This document shows, in pieces, positions 12,741 to 22,158 of a stretch of 64,000 bases of DNA. The notes under the pieces were generated by a model that was not told where the DNA came from, made no database searches, and saw nothing but the letters and a program-made list of their open reading frames with translations. The stretch is from Caenorhabditis remanei (lineage: Eukaryota; Nematoda; Chromadorea; Rhabditida; Rhabditidae), in the NCBI RefSeq assembly GCF_010183535.1, contig NC_071329.1, positions 3,348,001 through 3,412,000 of the forward strand, read 5' to 3'. The translations under genes and the position numbers were made by a program. How positions within the stretch are numbered: the stretch's first letter is position 1; every line of letters begins with the position of its first letter.

Positions 12741-12945
12741 CTTTTTTGTCGTTGACTTTTACTACAAAATCTTGACACCCCCCTGGGCACCTTTACCCCT
12801 CCCCACCTACCGCCAACTACATATTTACCCAACCATCCAACAGTACACACACACCTTTCATCTTGTTTCCGGTTTTCTCACCTCTCCCCCTCCATTAGCG
12901 GATTAGTCTTTAGGGGCTCATCTCTGTCGGTCCGAATGAAGAGTT

Positions 12946-13106
12946 GTGGGAACATCCCCCCCACTCAAGTACACTTTCCCATGGGCCCGCCACACTTATC
13001 AAACCGTTCCCATACTGATAACTCACCCACTCGACACCGGGGCTCGTTTTGATATCACGCGTGTGATAGGACGTGATAAGGAAGAAAACGAAGATTTTGG
13101 TGGGAA
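12946..13106. promoter_or_regulatory. Candidate Notch (CSL/LAG-1) plus GATA enhancer of ref-1
   Basis: Four matches to RTGGGAA lie within 161 bp: GTGGGAA at 12946-12952 and 13100-13106 (plus), and TTCCCAT at 12976-12982 and 13007-13013 (minus). Two TGATAA GATA words (13016-13021, 13074-13079) and one TGATAG lie among them. Chance expectation for RTGGGAA in this length is well below one. The cluster is about 1.4 kb upstream of the ref-1-like start codon. In C. elegans, ref-1 is a direct Notch target, and combined LAG-1/GATA control in the endoderm has been described. Function here is inferred. Confidence 0.6.
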
Positions 13107-13139
13107 ACTGAGAGATGATAATTTTTTGATTTTTTTGAA

Positions 13140-14160
13140 TAGGGGATGCTTTCCACCCGTTCTTCCCCTCCTTTTGATAACGGACATTGGGAAAATCGCG
13201 GCTATCTCGGGTGGAATTGACTGTAGATAGATTCTGAAAACTGATTTAGAATCCTTACTACTTTAGCTTTTTAGTCATATAAAATTTTTCGCTCACCACA
13301 ATTTTTTTCCTCGGGGTACTCATTGATGTCCTCCTTTTGATCGCGGTCATTGAGAAACTCGCTTGTATCTCGGCGTGAATTAATCCTAGACGGAATCTGA
13401 AAACATATTAAGAATCCTTGTAACTTTAGCTTTCTATTCATTTAAAATTTCTGAGAATTTAACCCGCCACAAAGTTTTTCCTTGCGGTGCTCGCTTCCCG
13501 TTGGTCCCCTCCTTTATTGAGAAAATCGTCTGTATCTCGGGTGCAATTTGGTCTAGACGGATTCTGAAAACTGATTTAGAATCCTTATAAATCTAGCTTT
13601 TTAGTCATATAAAATTTTCTACAAATTTAATATCTCACAACTTTTTTTTCCGTGGTGCTCGCTGCCCGTTGTTCCCCTCCTTTTGATCGCGGACATTGGG
13701 AAAATCTTGTGTATCTGAGCCTAATGAGGTGCTAGAAAATATTTGAAAACAGATTTAGAATCCTCATAATCTCAGCTTTCTAGTCATATAAAAAAGTTGA
13801 CAAATTTCGCTTACTACAAGTTTTTTCCTTGGAGGTACTCGCTGCCCGTTGTTCCCCTCCTTTTGATCGCGGACATTGAGAAAATCGCGTGTATCTCGGC
13901 GTGAATTGATCCTAGACGGAATCTGAAAACAGATTAAGAATCCTGGTAACTTTAGCTTTCTATTCATATAAAATTTCTACAAATTCAATTTCTCACACCT
14001 TTTTTTGCTCGTAGTGCTTGCTACACGTTGTTCCCCTCTTTTTGATCGCGGGCATTGAGAAAACCTTCTTTATTTCGGGTGGGAATTGATCCTATACTAA
14101 TTATGAAGACAAAATTAGAATCTTCATAATCTCAACTTTCTTGTCATATAAAATACCTGC
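13140..14160 (+). repeat. Tandem array of six R1 units (163-181 bp)
   Basis: Six direct copies. The CCTTTTGATCGCGGACATTG-type landmark recurs near 13171, 13334, 13512, 13680, 13860 and 14039. Each unit also has TGTATCTCGG, a CTGAAAAC-type core, and ends in TAGCTTTCTAGTCATATAAA-like sequence. Unlike the other R1 clusters, the units are all in one orientation. Confidence 0.85.
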
Positions 14161-14441
14161 AATATTAATTATTTACAAATTCAATCTGAGCTTCCTCCCA
14201 ATTTTTCTTCACAATCCTCACAATCCTACAACAAGGAATCTGGGTTTAGTAGTTTCCAACAATTAAAACAAAAAAAATAGATAAGAATCTAATTCTTCTA
14301 AGAATGGGTGCGTCTCCTCTCCAGGGATACTGTAAATCGCCACGCTCCCCCTCTCCCCCGCCGAATGGTTTATGACTTTTTCTTGTCTCCGTCACCAATT
14401 CCGCAACATTTTGTTGTCTCTCGTCTGCCACGACATCTACG

Positions 14442-14448
14442 TATAAAA
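14442..14448 (+). promoter_or_regulatory. TATA box of ref-1-like gene
   Basis: TATAAAA 57 bp upstream of the ATG at 14499. A TTTTGTTTTCAG at 14482-14493 next to the ATG could be an SL trans-splice or 5'UTR acceptor. Confidence 0.5.
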
Positions 14449-14498
14449 TCAATCAATTCACCCCCCAAAAAATCAAATAAATTTTGTTTTCAGCACAT

Positions 14499-17391
14499 AT
14501 GGTCCTTCTCAGCACATCGCCACCGAACATGTTCAATCGCAAAACGACACAGGAGAAGAAACGACGCGACGAGATTAATGCGAAGATCAAAGAGCTTCAG
14601 GAGCTGATCCAGCATCAATCCGATCAGGAGAAATTGACGTAAGTGGGGAATGGTGACGACAGAGGAGATCTGCTAGTTTCAAAATACCATATTTGAGATT
14701 ATGACGATGTTTTTGGGATTTGGGATTTTCTTAAGTAATCTTTAGGCTCTTAGGTTTGGGAACATTCGGCAATCCGAATTTGAAAGGAGGGGTTATCAAA
14801 AAATGCAAAAAAGGAAAATGTTCTAACAACTTTGTCCATTTTCAGTTAAAAACGTCCAACTTTGAGAGTGTCTTACAGTTTTTCTGATTGTCCCACTAAG
14901 TAAAATTTTTAGTGGGTCATACAGACCAAAAATAGTACTTCATTTTTGTAGTTGACAACTTTTTTGTACCGGCATTCCCTAGAAAGTTATAACGCTCTGA
15001 AGTTGGTTACCCTCTCGACCTCAACAGTGTGGGGTGAGCTGGTTCAGGGCGCCGTATCTCCCCAGGGACCGTCCGTGCAAAAAAGTTGTCAACTACAAAA
15101 ATGCAGTTCTACTTTTTATCTGTAAGATCCATTAAAAACTTTCTTGTTGGGACAATTACTGATACCGTAACACATTCTCAAAATTGGTCACTGTATAACG
15201 TGATGCTCAGAATCAGGATTTCAGTTTTTGACTTCTAAATCTAAAACTAAGCGTCTTGAATTTGTAAGTTTAAAGTTTTGTAGTTTCAGACTTTAAGATT
15301 TTCACAAAAAAATTTTTCAAATTAAAAAAATTTAAGCCTACGACCCTCACAGCCTAAATTTTGAGCATGTACCAAAAATTCAAAGCTTTTGCAAATAATT
15401 TTGAGTTGAAAACTGAAATTTTAAGCCAATTTTAGCGGAAAAAACAGGAAATTTCCAAATATTTGAAATTTAAGCCTAAAAGTTTGATCGGAAATTTTTT
15501 GACCTTAAAACACTAGGCCTAAGTCAAAGTGTTTGATGTTAAGTAGCGAATCACGGTTTTAAGGTGAGTGGGGGTTTCTAGGCCGCCGGAATAAAAAAAG
15601 TTAGGCCATACCGAGGTTAAAGCCATAGAAAAAAATTGGGACAGTTTGGGACAGGCCACCACTTAAAAATGTTCATTTTTCAAAAATATAAAGTCAAAAA
15701 TTTAAAAGTGAAAACTTAGGTCACCAAATAGTTTCTTTTTCCAGCCAAAGCGAAGTGCTGAACCGAGCCGTTGAACTGGTGACCCGAATGGAATCCGAGT
15801 CGCCCGGCCCGTCAACCAACCCAAACCGCAAAGGATTCTTCGACGGATACGCGACCATCGAGACCCTCACCTACACCTTCATCAAATCCCTTGGAGTGAA
15901 TTCAGAAGTCTGTCAGGAGTTCGTACAAAAAGCCAAGCAATGTTTCGACCGGGAGAGGATGTCACTTTTGGTGTCGACGTCCGGCAAAAACAAACGAAAA
16001 TCCGAGGAACGTCATCACCACGACTACTCTGGAGTCTCATCACCGTCGACTTCAGAATCCGGAGGATCCATGGATCGGAAGGAGGTGAAAAAGAATCGGG
16101 AGCAGGATAGAAGGGATCGACAGGGCGAGGCATTCGATGCGTTGAAGAATTTCATTATTGAGAATAAATTGATGAGCCATCAGCAAGTGTAAGTCGATAT
16201 TTTGGCGCCGAAATTGATTTAAATTTTTGTAAATTTTCAGTGAAAAAATGCAACGACTCAACACTCTCGACATCATTATCAATTATATCCGGAATAAGAA
16301 AAACAACTTTGTGAGCAGGAATGGACAGGAGCAGTCACTGTACACACATGCGATAGCAGAGGGGCAGAAGACTGGCAAGGCGGTTGCCTATCAGTTTTTT
16401 AAGGTGAGTAGGGGGTTTCTAGGTCACGGGGATGGAAAAGTTAGTCCACCAAGCCATAGGAAAAAAATTTGGTCAGTTAGGCCACCAAATGTTCGTTTTT
16501 CGAGATTTGTCGAGGTAAACTGCATTGAAATATCAAAAATTGGGAAGTAAGAAAACTAGGCCACGGGATGAAAAAGTTAGGTCACCACCTAAAAATTTTC
16601 ATTTTTCGAGATTTTTTTTTTCAGTAAACGGTCTAAAAAAGTCAAAAGTAAAAAAATTATACCACGGCAGAAAAGAAAGGCCACTACTTGGATAAAAAAT
16701 GTTCGAATGTTTTTTCAGTGTTTGACTGAAAAAAAAACTAGGCCACGGGCGGTAAATTAGGCCATGTCTTTTGAAAAAGAGCTTAAAAATTTCTCATGGC
16801 CGAGGATTTTCATCCTAAAAGTTAGGCCACGAAAATTCTAAAGTTAGGCCACGAAAATTCTAAAGTTAGGCCACACCATTCTAAAAGTTAGACCCTCAGT
16901 CTGAAAGTTAGGCCACCAGTCGAAAAAGTTAAGCCACACCATTCTAAAAGTTAGGCCACGAAAATTCTAAAGTTAGGCAACACCATTCAAAAAACCTCGG
17001 CCACCATTCTAAAATTTACGATTTTCAGAGCGACCGCCACCTGATCGTCCGTTGCGGTGAGCTCGAGAAGTTCTACGACTTCTCACTGGCTCCAAAACCG
17101 CTTATCGGCTTCCCACGCCTTCCCCTTCCCCTCGGATTCCCCATCAACCCATTCCTCCAGTTCAACCCATTCCTCCCTATCCCACAACCATTACCACCAC
17201 CACCACCACCACCAATGTCACAACAATCACCGTCCTACTCACTGGACTCACCACCACCATCATCGGACACCTCGACGTCTTCCATCGAGCCGACGACGCC
17301 CAATGAGAACTCGACGATTACGTCACCTACCGTAGCGGTTACGGTACCTGTCGCCAAGAAGGTCGTCAAAGTGTTCAGGCCATGGGAATAA
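14499..17391 (+). CDS. ref-1: REF-1 family transcription factor with two bHLH domains
   Basis: Four exons: 14499-14638, 15745-16188, 16241-16403 and 17029-17391, all with GT/AG borders and compatible phases, giving 369 residues. bHLH 1 spans about residues 13-63 and begins NRKTTQEKKRRDEIN. It is split by intron 1 in its second half. bHLH 2 starts near residue 156 (DRKEVKKNREQDRRDRQ) and is split by the 52-bp intron 2. The C-terminal third is Pro/Ser/Thr-rich with a seven-Pro run and ends KVFRPWE. Two bHLH domains plus a terminal FRPWE (a variant of the WRPW Groucho-binding tail) define the nematode REF-1 family, nuclear repressors acting downstream of Notch in embryonic patterning. I chose ref-1 over hlh-25 to hlh-29 from the FRPWE end and the upstream CSL/GATA cluster; orthology is not proven. 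Introns 1 and 3 are swollen by repeats. Confidence 0.88.
14821..15205. repeat. Tc1-like MITE in ref-1 intron 1
   Basis: Palindrome with core arms TTGTAGTTGACAACTTTTTT and AAAAAAGTTGTCAACTACAA around GGACCGTCC-type words, and outer arms matching the CAACTTTGAGAGTGT sequence of the family. Terminal CAGTAC ends are not preserved. Confidence 0.75.
16800..17015 (+). repeat. AGTTAGGCCAC minisatellite in ref-1 intron 3
   Basis: About nine imperfect units of roughly 20-25 bp built on AAAGTTAGGCCAC(GA/AC). Looser copies start at about 16420. The same TAGGCCAC word (or GTGGCCTA) recurs in thousands of bases elsewhere in the window. Confidence 0.8.
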
Positions 17392-17609
17392 GATAATTTA
17401 TTGTTTTATTTATTTGTTAATACCAAAAATACCAAAAATTCCAAATTTCACGGGCTAAATCTCTCCCCCTTTTATTACCGGTAGGTCCCATCCCAATTCA
17501 TTTCCGTGAGCTTTTTATTGTAATAATTTATTTGAATGCTGCGCATTTACTTAATAATATGAAGAAAAATAATGTTTTTATTGAATAAATATATTAAGTA
17601 CAAATCTTT

Positions 17610-18275
17610 TTTTTGGTTGTTAAACACTCTTGTGGATAATCGGACATACAGGCAGATGGACAGACATAAACACATTTTGAACACCGTATCTGATAGTTTG
17701 TTGAGATTTTGGACATCCGGACAACCCGACAAACATACATACATATAAATTATAAAAAATTATGAGAAAACTAGGCCACTGGTGGAAAAGTTAGGCCGCC
17801 ACTTAAAATTTTTCATTTTTCGAGATTTTTTCAGTAAACGGCATAGAAAAGTCAAAAGTTAGTTGAGATTTTGGACACCCGGACAACTTGATAAACATAC
17901 AGACACATGCATTATAAAGAAATTAGTTCAACCAATAGAATCGCAAAATTCGGACATCCGGACGAGCGAACACACATACAGACATTTGGAATTTCACTGA
18001 CGAGTAAACTATAGGAGAGTATTTACATAAGCTTACTAAGATTTTAGAAATTCGGACACCCGGACACACTTCCGAACATTTTAAAGTATGCTACTCATAG
18101 TGTGTGTTTTCTCAAACGGACAAACAGAACTACAGACAGAAATTCTCAAACGCCAGGAGTGTCTTTGACGCTTATTATTAGACCTATATGATCCCTTCCC
18201 CGTGTTGTTTAAAGAAGACAGACATCAGGATTCTCGAATAAACAGACAGACAGACAGACAAAGAAACAGACAGAC
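17610..18275 (-). repeat. GGACATCCGGA / (GACA)n interspersed array
   Basis: Reverse-orientation copies of the motif at 11375-12075: GGACATCCGGACAA-type words next to ACAGACAGACA runs, including (CAGA)n at 18243-18260. It lies between the 3' ends of the ref-1-like gene and the next gene. The stretch 17392-17610 is AT-rich 3' flank. Confidence 0.75.
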
Positions 18276-18458
18276 CCACTTCGTAGTTAGTCAGTTACTC
18301 AAAATTTTAGAAAAACTTTTTTTTTAATTCAAATTGAATTTTGGCGCCAATTATCCGGGCCTTAACAAGTATGCTTCATGGTTTTTCAAAAAATTTGCGT
18401 TTATCATGTTAAAATAAATAAATCAAAAGAAAATATTTATTAAACCTTTTCAATATTA

Positions 18459-19237
18459 TTAATGCTTTGGTTTCTTTGGAACTACAACTTCAAGGTTCAC
18501 CCATGCACTGATTGGTGCATTCTCGAAAACCGTGTGGTAACTTCCAGCGTCCTTCTGCTGGACCTTCAAGAAAACCGCTTCCTTCCCCTTGAATGCAACT
18601 TTGAGATCCGCTCCTTTGACTTTGTTTCCTTTCTGAAATTAGCGATTTATAGTATTCTAACAACTTTGGTAGTTTTCCGTTGAAAATTTCTAACTTTGAG
18701 AGGGTGTTACGGTATTACTAAATGTCCTATCAAAAATTTTTTTAATGGATCGTATAGATCAAGAGTAGAGCTTCATTTTTGTAGTTGAGAACTTTTTTGT
18801 ACGGGCGGTCCCTGGAGAGATAGAGCGCTCTGAAGTCGCTTACCCTCTCGACCTCTGGTGCCATTTAGGGCGCTGCATCTCCCCAGGGACCGCCCGTACA
18901 AAAAAGTTGTCAACTACAAAAATGAAGCTTTACTCTTGATCTGTGAAATCCATTAAAACATTTTTGAATACAGACACTCCCTAGCAAGTTACGTATCGAC
19001 AAAGTACCTCACCTCATCAACCCACGCTCCACATTGCTTCTTCTTGGTCTTCTCACAGAAATAATAGAATTGCGCGTCAGCATTGCTTTGATACAGTGTT
19101 CTAGTCACTCCAATCGCATCTGGATCTTTTAGTTCAAATGAGAAGTCCTCTCCTGGTTTTACACCGGTTAGGGGCACAGACTCAGAAGTGGCGAGGGAAA
19201 TGAATGCGAGAAGGAGAGCAATGGTAAGGGATCTCAT
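18459..19237 (-). CDS. Small secreted Ig-like protein (paralog A)
   Basis: Two exons, read on the minus strand: 19237-19013 and 18632-18459; 132 residues. Residues 1-19 form a signal peptide (MRSLTIALLLAFISLATSE). The mature part has FCEKTKKKQC with two Cys six residues apart and, near the end, KDAGSYHTVFE, which resembles the DxGxY motif of Ig domains. All four paralogs share one phase-0 intron directly after the residues W-V-D-E. A poly(A) signal (AATAAA) is at 18436-18441. Its promoter is a mirror image of that of paralog B. The family is probably nematode-specific, secreted and gut-expressed; I do not recognise a named family. Confidence 0.87.
18657..19006. repeat. Tc1-like MITE filling intron of paralog A
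   Basis: Core palindrome 18775-18925 with GGGCGGTCCCTGGAG / CAGGGACCGCCC. The right part, CTCCCTAGCAAGTTACGTAT, runs to within about seven bases of the exon 1 splice donor. The intron is 380 bp against 48 bp in paralog D. Confidence 0.75.
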
Positions 19238-19395
19238 TTTGCAGGAGGAAATACAAAATGTTGAAGTTTTGGGAGTGGTATTTATAAGGGAAATGAGATG
19301 ATAGAGGTCACTTTATCAATTGATAAATAATAATAGATAAGACGCGGAAGTGATTAAGGGAATCAGAGAACGAAAGTTCAGAGATTCTGAGAAGG
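19238..19395 (-). promoter_or_regulatory. Promoter of paralog A with GATA palindrome and TATA box
   Basis: On the minus strand, in order: AGATAAG-type site (19335-19341), palindrome TTATCAATTGATAA (19313-19326), and TATA box TATAAATA (19279-19286), then the ATG 42 bp further on. It is nearly the reverse complement of 20313-20465. Paired GATA sites suggest ELT-2-class control in the intestine (inference). Confidence 0.75.
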
Positions 19396-19438
19396 AGGAA
19401 GTGGAGAAAAAGGCGCCGTTGTTGATGAATCCTGTCGT

Positions 19439-19560
19439 CTAGAGAGCTGCCAGAAGAACGACGGGGGCTCCGAGTTTATAGCTCATGAAATCTGCTTCCA
19501 TGTCCTTCTGGTACATCAACCTTCCTCCTTTTGGGCCGAATCCGCTGGGGATACTGCATG
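19439..19560 (-). other. Possible relic exon between paralogs A and B
   Basis: On the minus strand an AG (after CATGCAG) is followed by an open frame reading IPSGFGPKGGRLMYQKD, ending in LAAL and a stop at 19439. The residue make-up is protein-like and the DNA is not repetitive, but there is no start or partner exon. I do not recognise the protein. Confidence 0.25.
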
Positions 19561-19859
19561 AAACTGAGTTAGAGCTGAATTTGAGACAACTCTTTTGTCC
19601 ATGTAAACTGGAGTTGGTTTGGCCAGCAAAGGGAGACAACTTGATTTAAGATTTCAGTAATTTTCGGCACGATGTTGAATAGGAAGACGAACAAACGATT
19701 TAAAGTTTGATGTTCGAACATACACACTTCAAAACAACAGTAATTTTTTGCAACTATAGAATAAGCTTAGTAAGTGTTTTGAAGATTTTCAGCCGTAGAT
19801 ATAGAACCTTCCTTGAGGCGAATAGGTGTGTGTACCGGTCTTTTGAAGAGAATACGGTT

Positions 19860-20218
19860 GAGAGGGAGTCATGATATCACTGATAGTCCCATCAAGTGAA
19901 ACTTTTATGCATCATACAGAGCAAAACAAGAGCTCCATTTTTGTAGTTGACAACTTTTTTGTACGGGCGGTCCCTGGGGAGATGCAGCGGCCTGAACCGG
20001 CTTACCTGCACTGGCACAAGAGGTCGAGAGGGTAAGCGACTTCAGAGCGCTGTATCTCTCCAGGGACCGCCCGTACAAAAAAGTTGTCAACTACAAAAAT
20101 AGAGCTCCATCTTTGATCTGTACGATCAATAAAAATTTTCTTGGTGGGACAATCAGTGATATCGTAACACCATCTCAAAGATAGACATTTTAAACAGAAA
20201 ACTACCAAAGTTTTTGGA
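19860..20218. repeat. Tc1-like MITE between paralogs A and B
   Basis: Long palindrome with GGGCGGTCCCTGGGGAGATG near its centre and outer arms CACTGATAGTCCCATCAAG / GGGACAATCAGTGATATCG. Terminal CAGTAC ends are missing. Confidence 0.75.
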
Positions 20219-20312
20219 GTTATGACCCCTACTAAACATATACGATTGTAGAACATCTTTCTGTTTTAATGGAGCATTTATAGATTTTTTAACCCTTAAC
20301 TTCCATTTTCTC

Positions 20313-20465
20313 AGAATCTCTGAACTTTCGTTCTCCGATTCCCTCCCAATCACTTCCTTGTCTTATCTGTTATTATTTATCAATTGATAAAGTGACCTCT
20401 ATCATCTCATTTCCCTTATAAATACCACCCCCAAATCTTCAACATTTTGTATTTCCCCTTGCAAA
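20313..20465 (+). promoter_or_regulatory. Promoter of paralog B with GATA palindrome and TATA box
   Basis: CTTATCT (20362-20368), palindrome TTATCAATTGATAA (20377-20390), TATAAATA (20417-20424), ATG 42 bp downstream. Near-identical mirror copy at 19240-19394. Confidence 0.75.
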
Positions 20466-21120
20466 ATGAGTTCCCTTAACATTGTTCTCCTTCTCGCGAC
20501 AATATCCCTCACCTCTGCATTGGAAGCAGAAAATCCACAAGGACAAGTGATACAAGGAGAAGACTACACGTTCGTCCTAGAGGACCCTAATGTGAGCGGT
20601 TTGAGAAGAATTGGTACTGAAGGAAGCCAAGGTGCCGAGTACTGGTATTTCTGTGAAAGGGCGAAAGGAGAGAAGAAGAAGCAATGTGGAGCGTGGGTTG
20701 ATGAGGTGAGATTGCTTAAAAATAGTGTGACTCCGGGGTCATTTGATGCCAATTTAAATTTGAAAACATATTCTAGATCCTCGTGATTTCAGCTACCCCC
20801 GGCTATATAGAATTATCCATACTTGTCAATGCCCGGCCCGGATAATTGGCGCCAAAATTCAAATTTCAATTTTTTCGAATTTTGTGAAATTTCAAGCGAG
20901 AAAGTCAATGTCAAAAAAAAGTTTTTTTTAATTGGTACATTTTTAAAGCCTTTCCTTATTCCAGAAAGGAACAAAAGTCAAGGCAGCTACTCTGAAAGTG
21001 ACACTCAAGGGGAAGAACGCTGTGCTCTTGAAGGTGTTGAAGAAGGACGAGGGAGTGTATTTCACAGTTTTCGAAAAAGAACCAATTCCTTCTTATGTCG
21101 ATCTTAACGTGTTTCCATAA
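20466..21120 (+). CDS. Small secreted Ig-like protein (paralog B)
   Basis: Two exons, 20466-20705 and 20965-21120; 131 residues. The signal peptide spans about residues 1-20 (MSSLNIVLLLATISLTSA). The mature part keeps the family hallmarks: a Glu/Gly-rich start, YWYFCERAKGEKKKQC, the intron right after W-V-D-E, then KGTKVKAATLKVTLKGK and KDEGVYFTVFE in place of the Ig-like DxGxY. It lacks the Pro/Lys tail of A, C and D and ends shortly after VDLNVFP. The intron (259 bp) contains fragments of dispersed repeats. AATAAA is at 21143-21148. Transcribed away from paralog A. Role unknown. Confidence 0.87.
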
Positions 21121-21169
21121 ATTTTAAATATTTTTCTGTGCTAATAAAGATAATCAGTGTGCGTAACTT

Positions 21170-21745
21170 TGACTACTTTGATACTGTAACCCGCTATAGG
21201 CCTTTTTCAGTTGAAAATCTCTATCTTCGAAAAGGTTTCATGATATTACTGATTGTCTCACCATGGAAATTATTTATAAACCATACAGAACAAAGATAGA
21301 GCTTCATTTTTGTAGTTGACAACTTTTTTGTACGGGCGGTCCCTGGAGAGATACAGCGCTCTGAAGTCGCTTACCCTCTCGACCTCTGGTGCCAGTGGAG
21401 GTAAGCCGGTTCAGGGCGCTGCATCTCCTCAGGGACCGCCCGTACAAAAAAGTTGTCAACTACAAAAATTCTGTACGATCCATTAAAAAAAATTTTTGTA
21501 CGGGCATTCCCTAGCAAGTTACATATCAACAAAATAATTTCTCCCTCAAATTGACCAATTTCAGTGTAAAATAGTACGATTTTTGAGCTGTTCTCTTAAA
21601 ATGACCATAACTCTCTAGAGAGTGTCCGTACAAAAAAGTTGTCAACTACAAAAATGGAGCTCTATTCTTAATCTGTATGATCCATTAAAAATAAACTTAG
21701 TGACACAACCGGTTTTCAACTGAAACGGCTTAGAATTATTGTAAT
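21170..21745. repeat. Two overlapping Tc1-like MITE copies
   Basis: A core palindrome at 21305-21475 is followed directly by a second partial one at about 21490-21700 with CATTCCCTAGCAAGTTAC and GAGAGTGTCCGTACAAAAAA. Probably one element inserted into or recombined with another. The stretch 21745-22035 has nothing recognisable. Confidence 0.65.
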
Positions 21746-22039
21746 TACTGTAGTTCAACCTTATAACTATTTTTGAATTTTTATCATGACCGGAGGAAAA
21801 TTTGAAATTACAATTGTTGTTTGTATGCAAATATTACTCTGCCCGCCAGCACCTTTAAATTTCAGCACGCGTTTTTCAGAAGTGACCCTTAATTCTGTAA
21901 AACTTTTACAAAAAATTCAAAATGTTCATTGTAGAAGTCTATTACACTAAATCTGCAAAGCTCTCAGTGATAATTCTATACTTCCGTAAAATGTTTACAT
22001 TCACGTGAGCCACAATTCTACTTCCTCTTTCTCCAAATT

Positions 22040-22158
22040 TCTGAACTCTTCCTCCAAATCACTTCCTTGTTTCAACAACAGTTGTCAGGTACTTCTATCA
22101 TCAATTGTTTCCTATAAATACGGCTCGCGGAGCCCAGTTCGTATCATCATCTCTTAAA
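22040..22158 (+). promoter_or_regulatory. Diverged promoter of paralog C
   Basis: AATCACTTCCTTGT, shared with B and D, and TATAAATA at 22113-22120, but the CTTATCT site and the GATA palindrome are lost (TTTCAACAAC at the equivalent place). Altered expression relative to A, B and D is possible. Confidence 0.55.

Noticed and set aside
16800..17015. CRISPR-like spaced repeats
   Set aside because: Eukaryotic intron; units are imperfect with no constant spacers, so this is a minisatellite.
22105..22158. Upstream in-frame ATG for Ig-like paralog C
   Set aside because: It overlaps the TATA box and would bury the signal peptide; paralogs start at the position of 22159.
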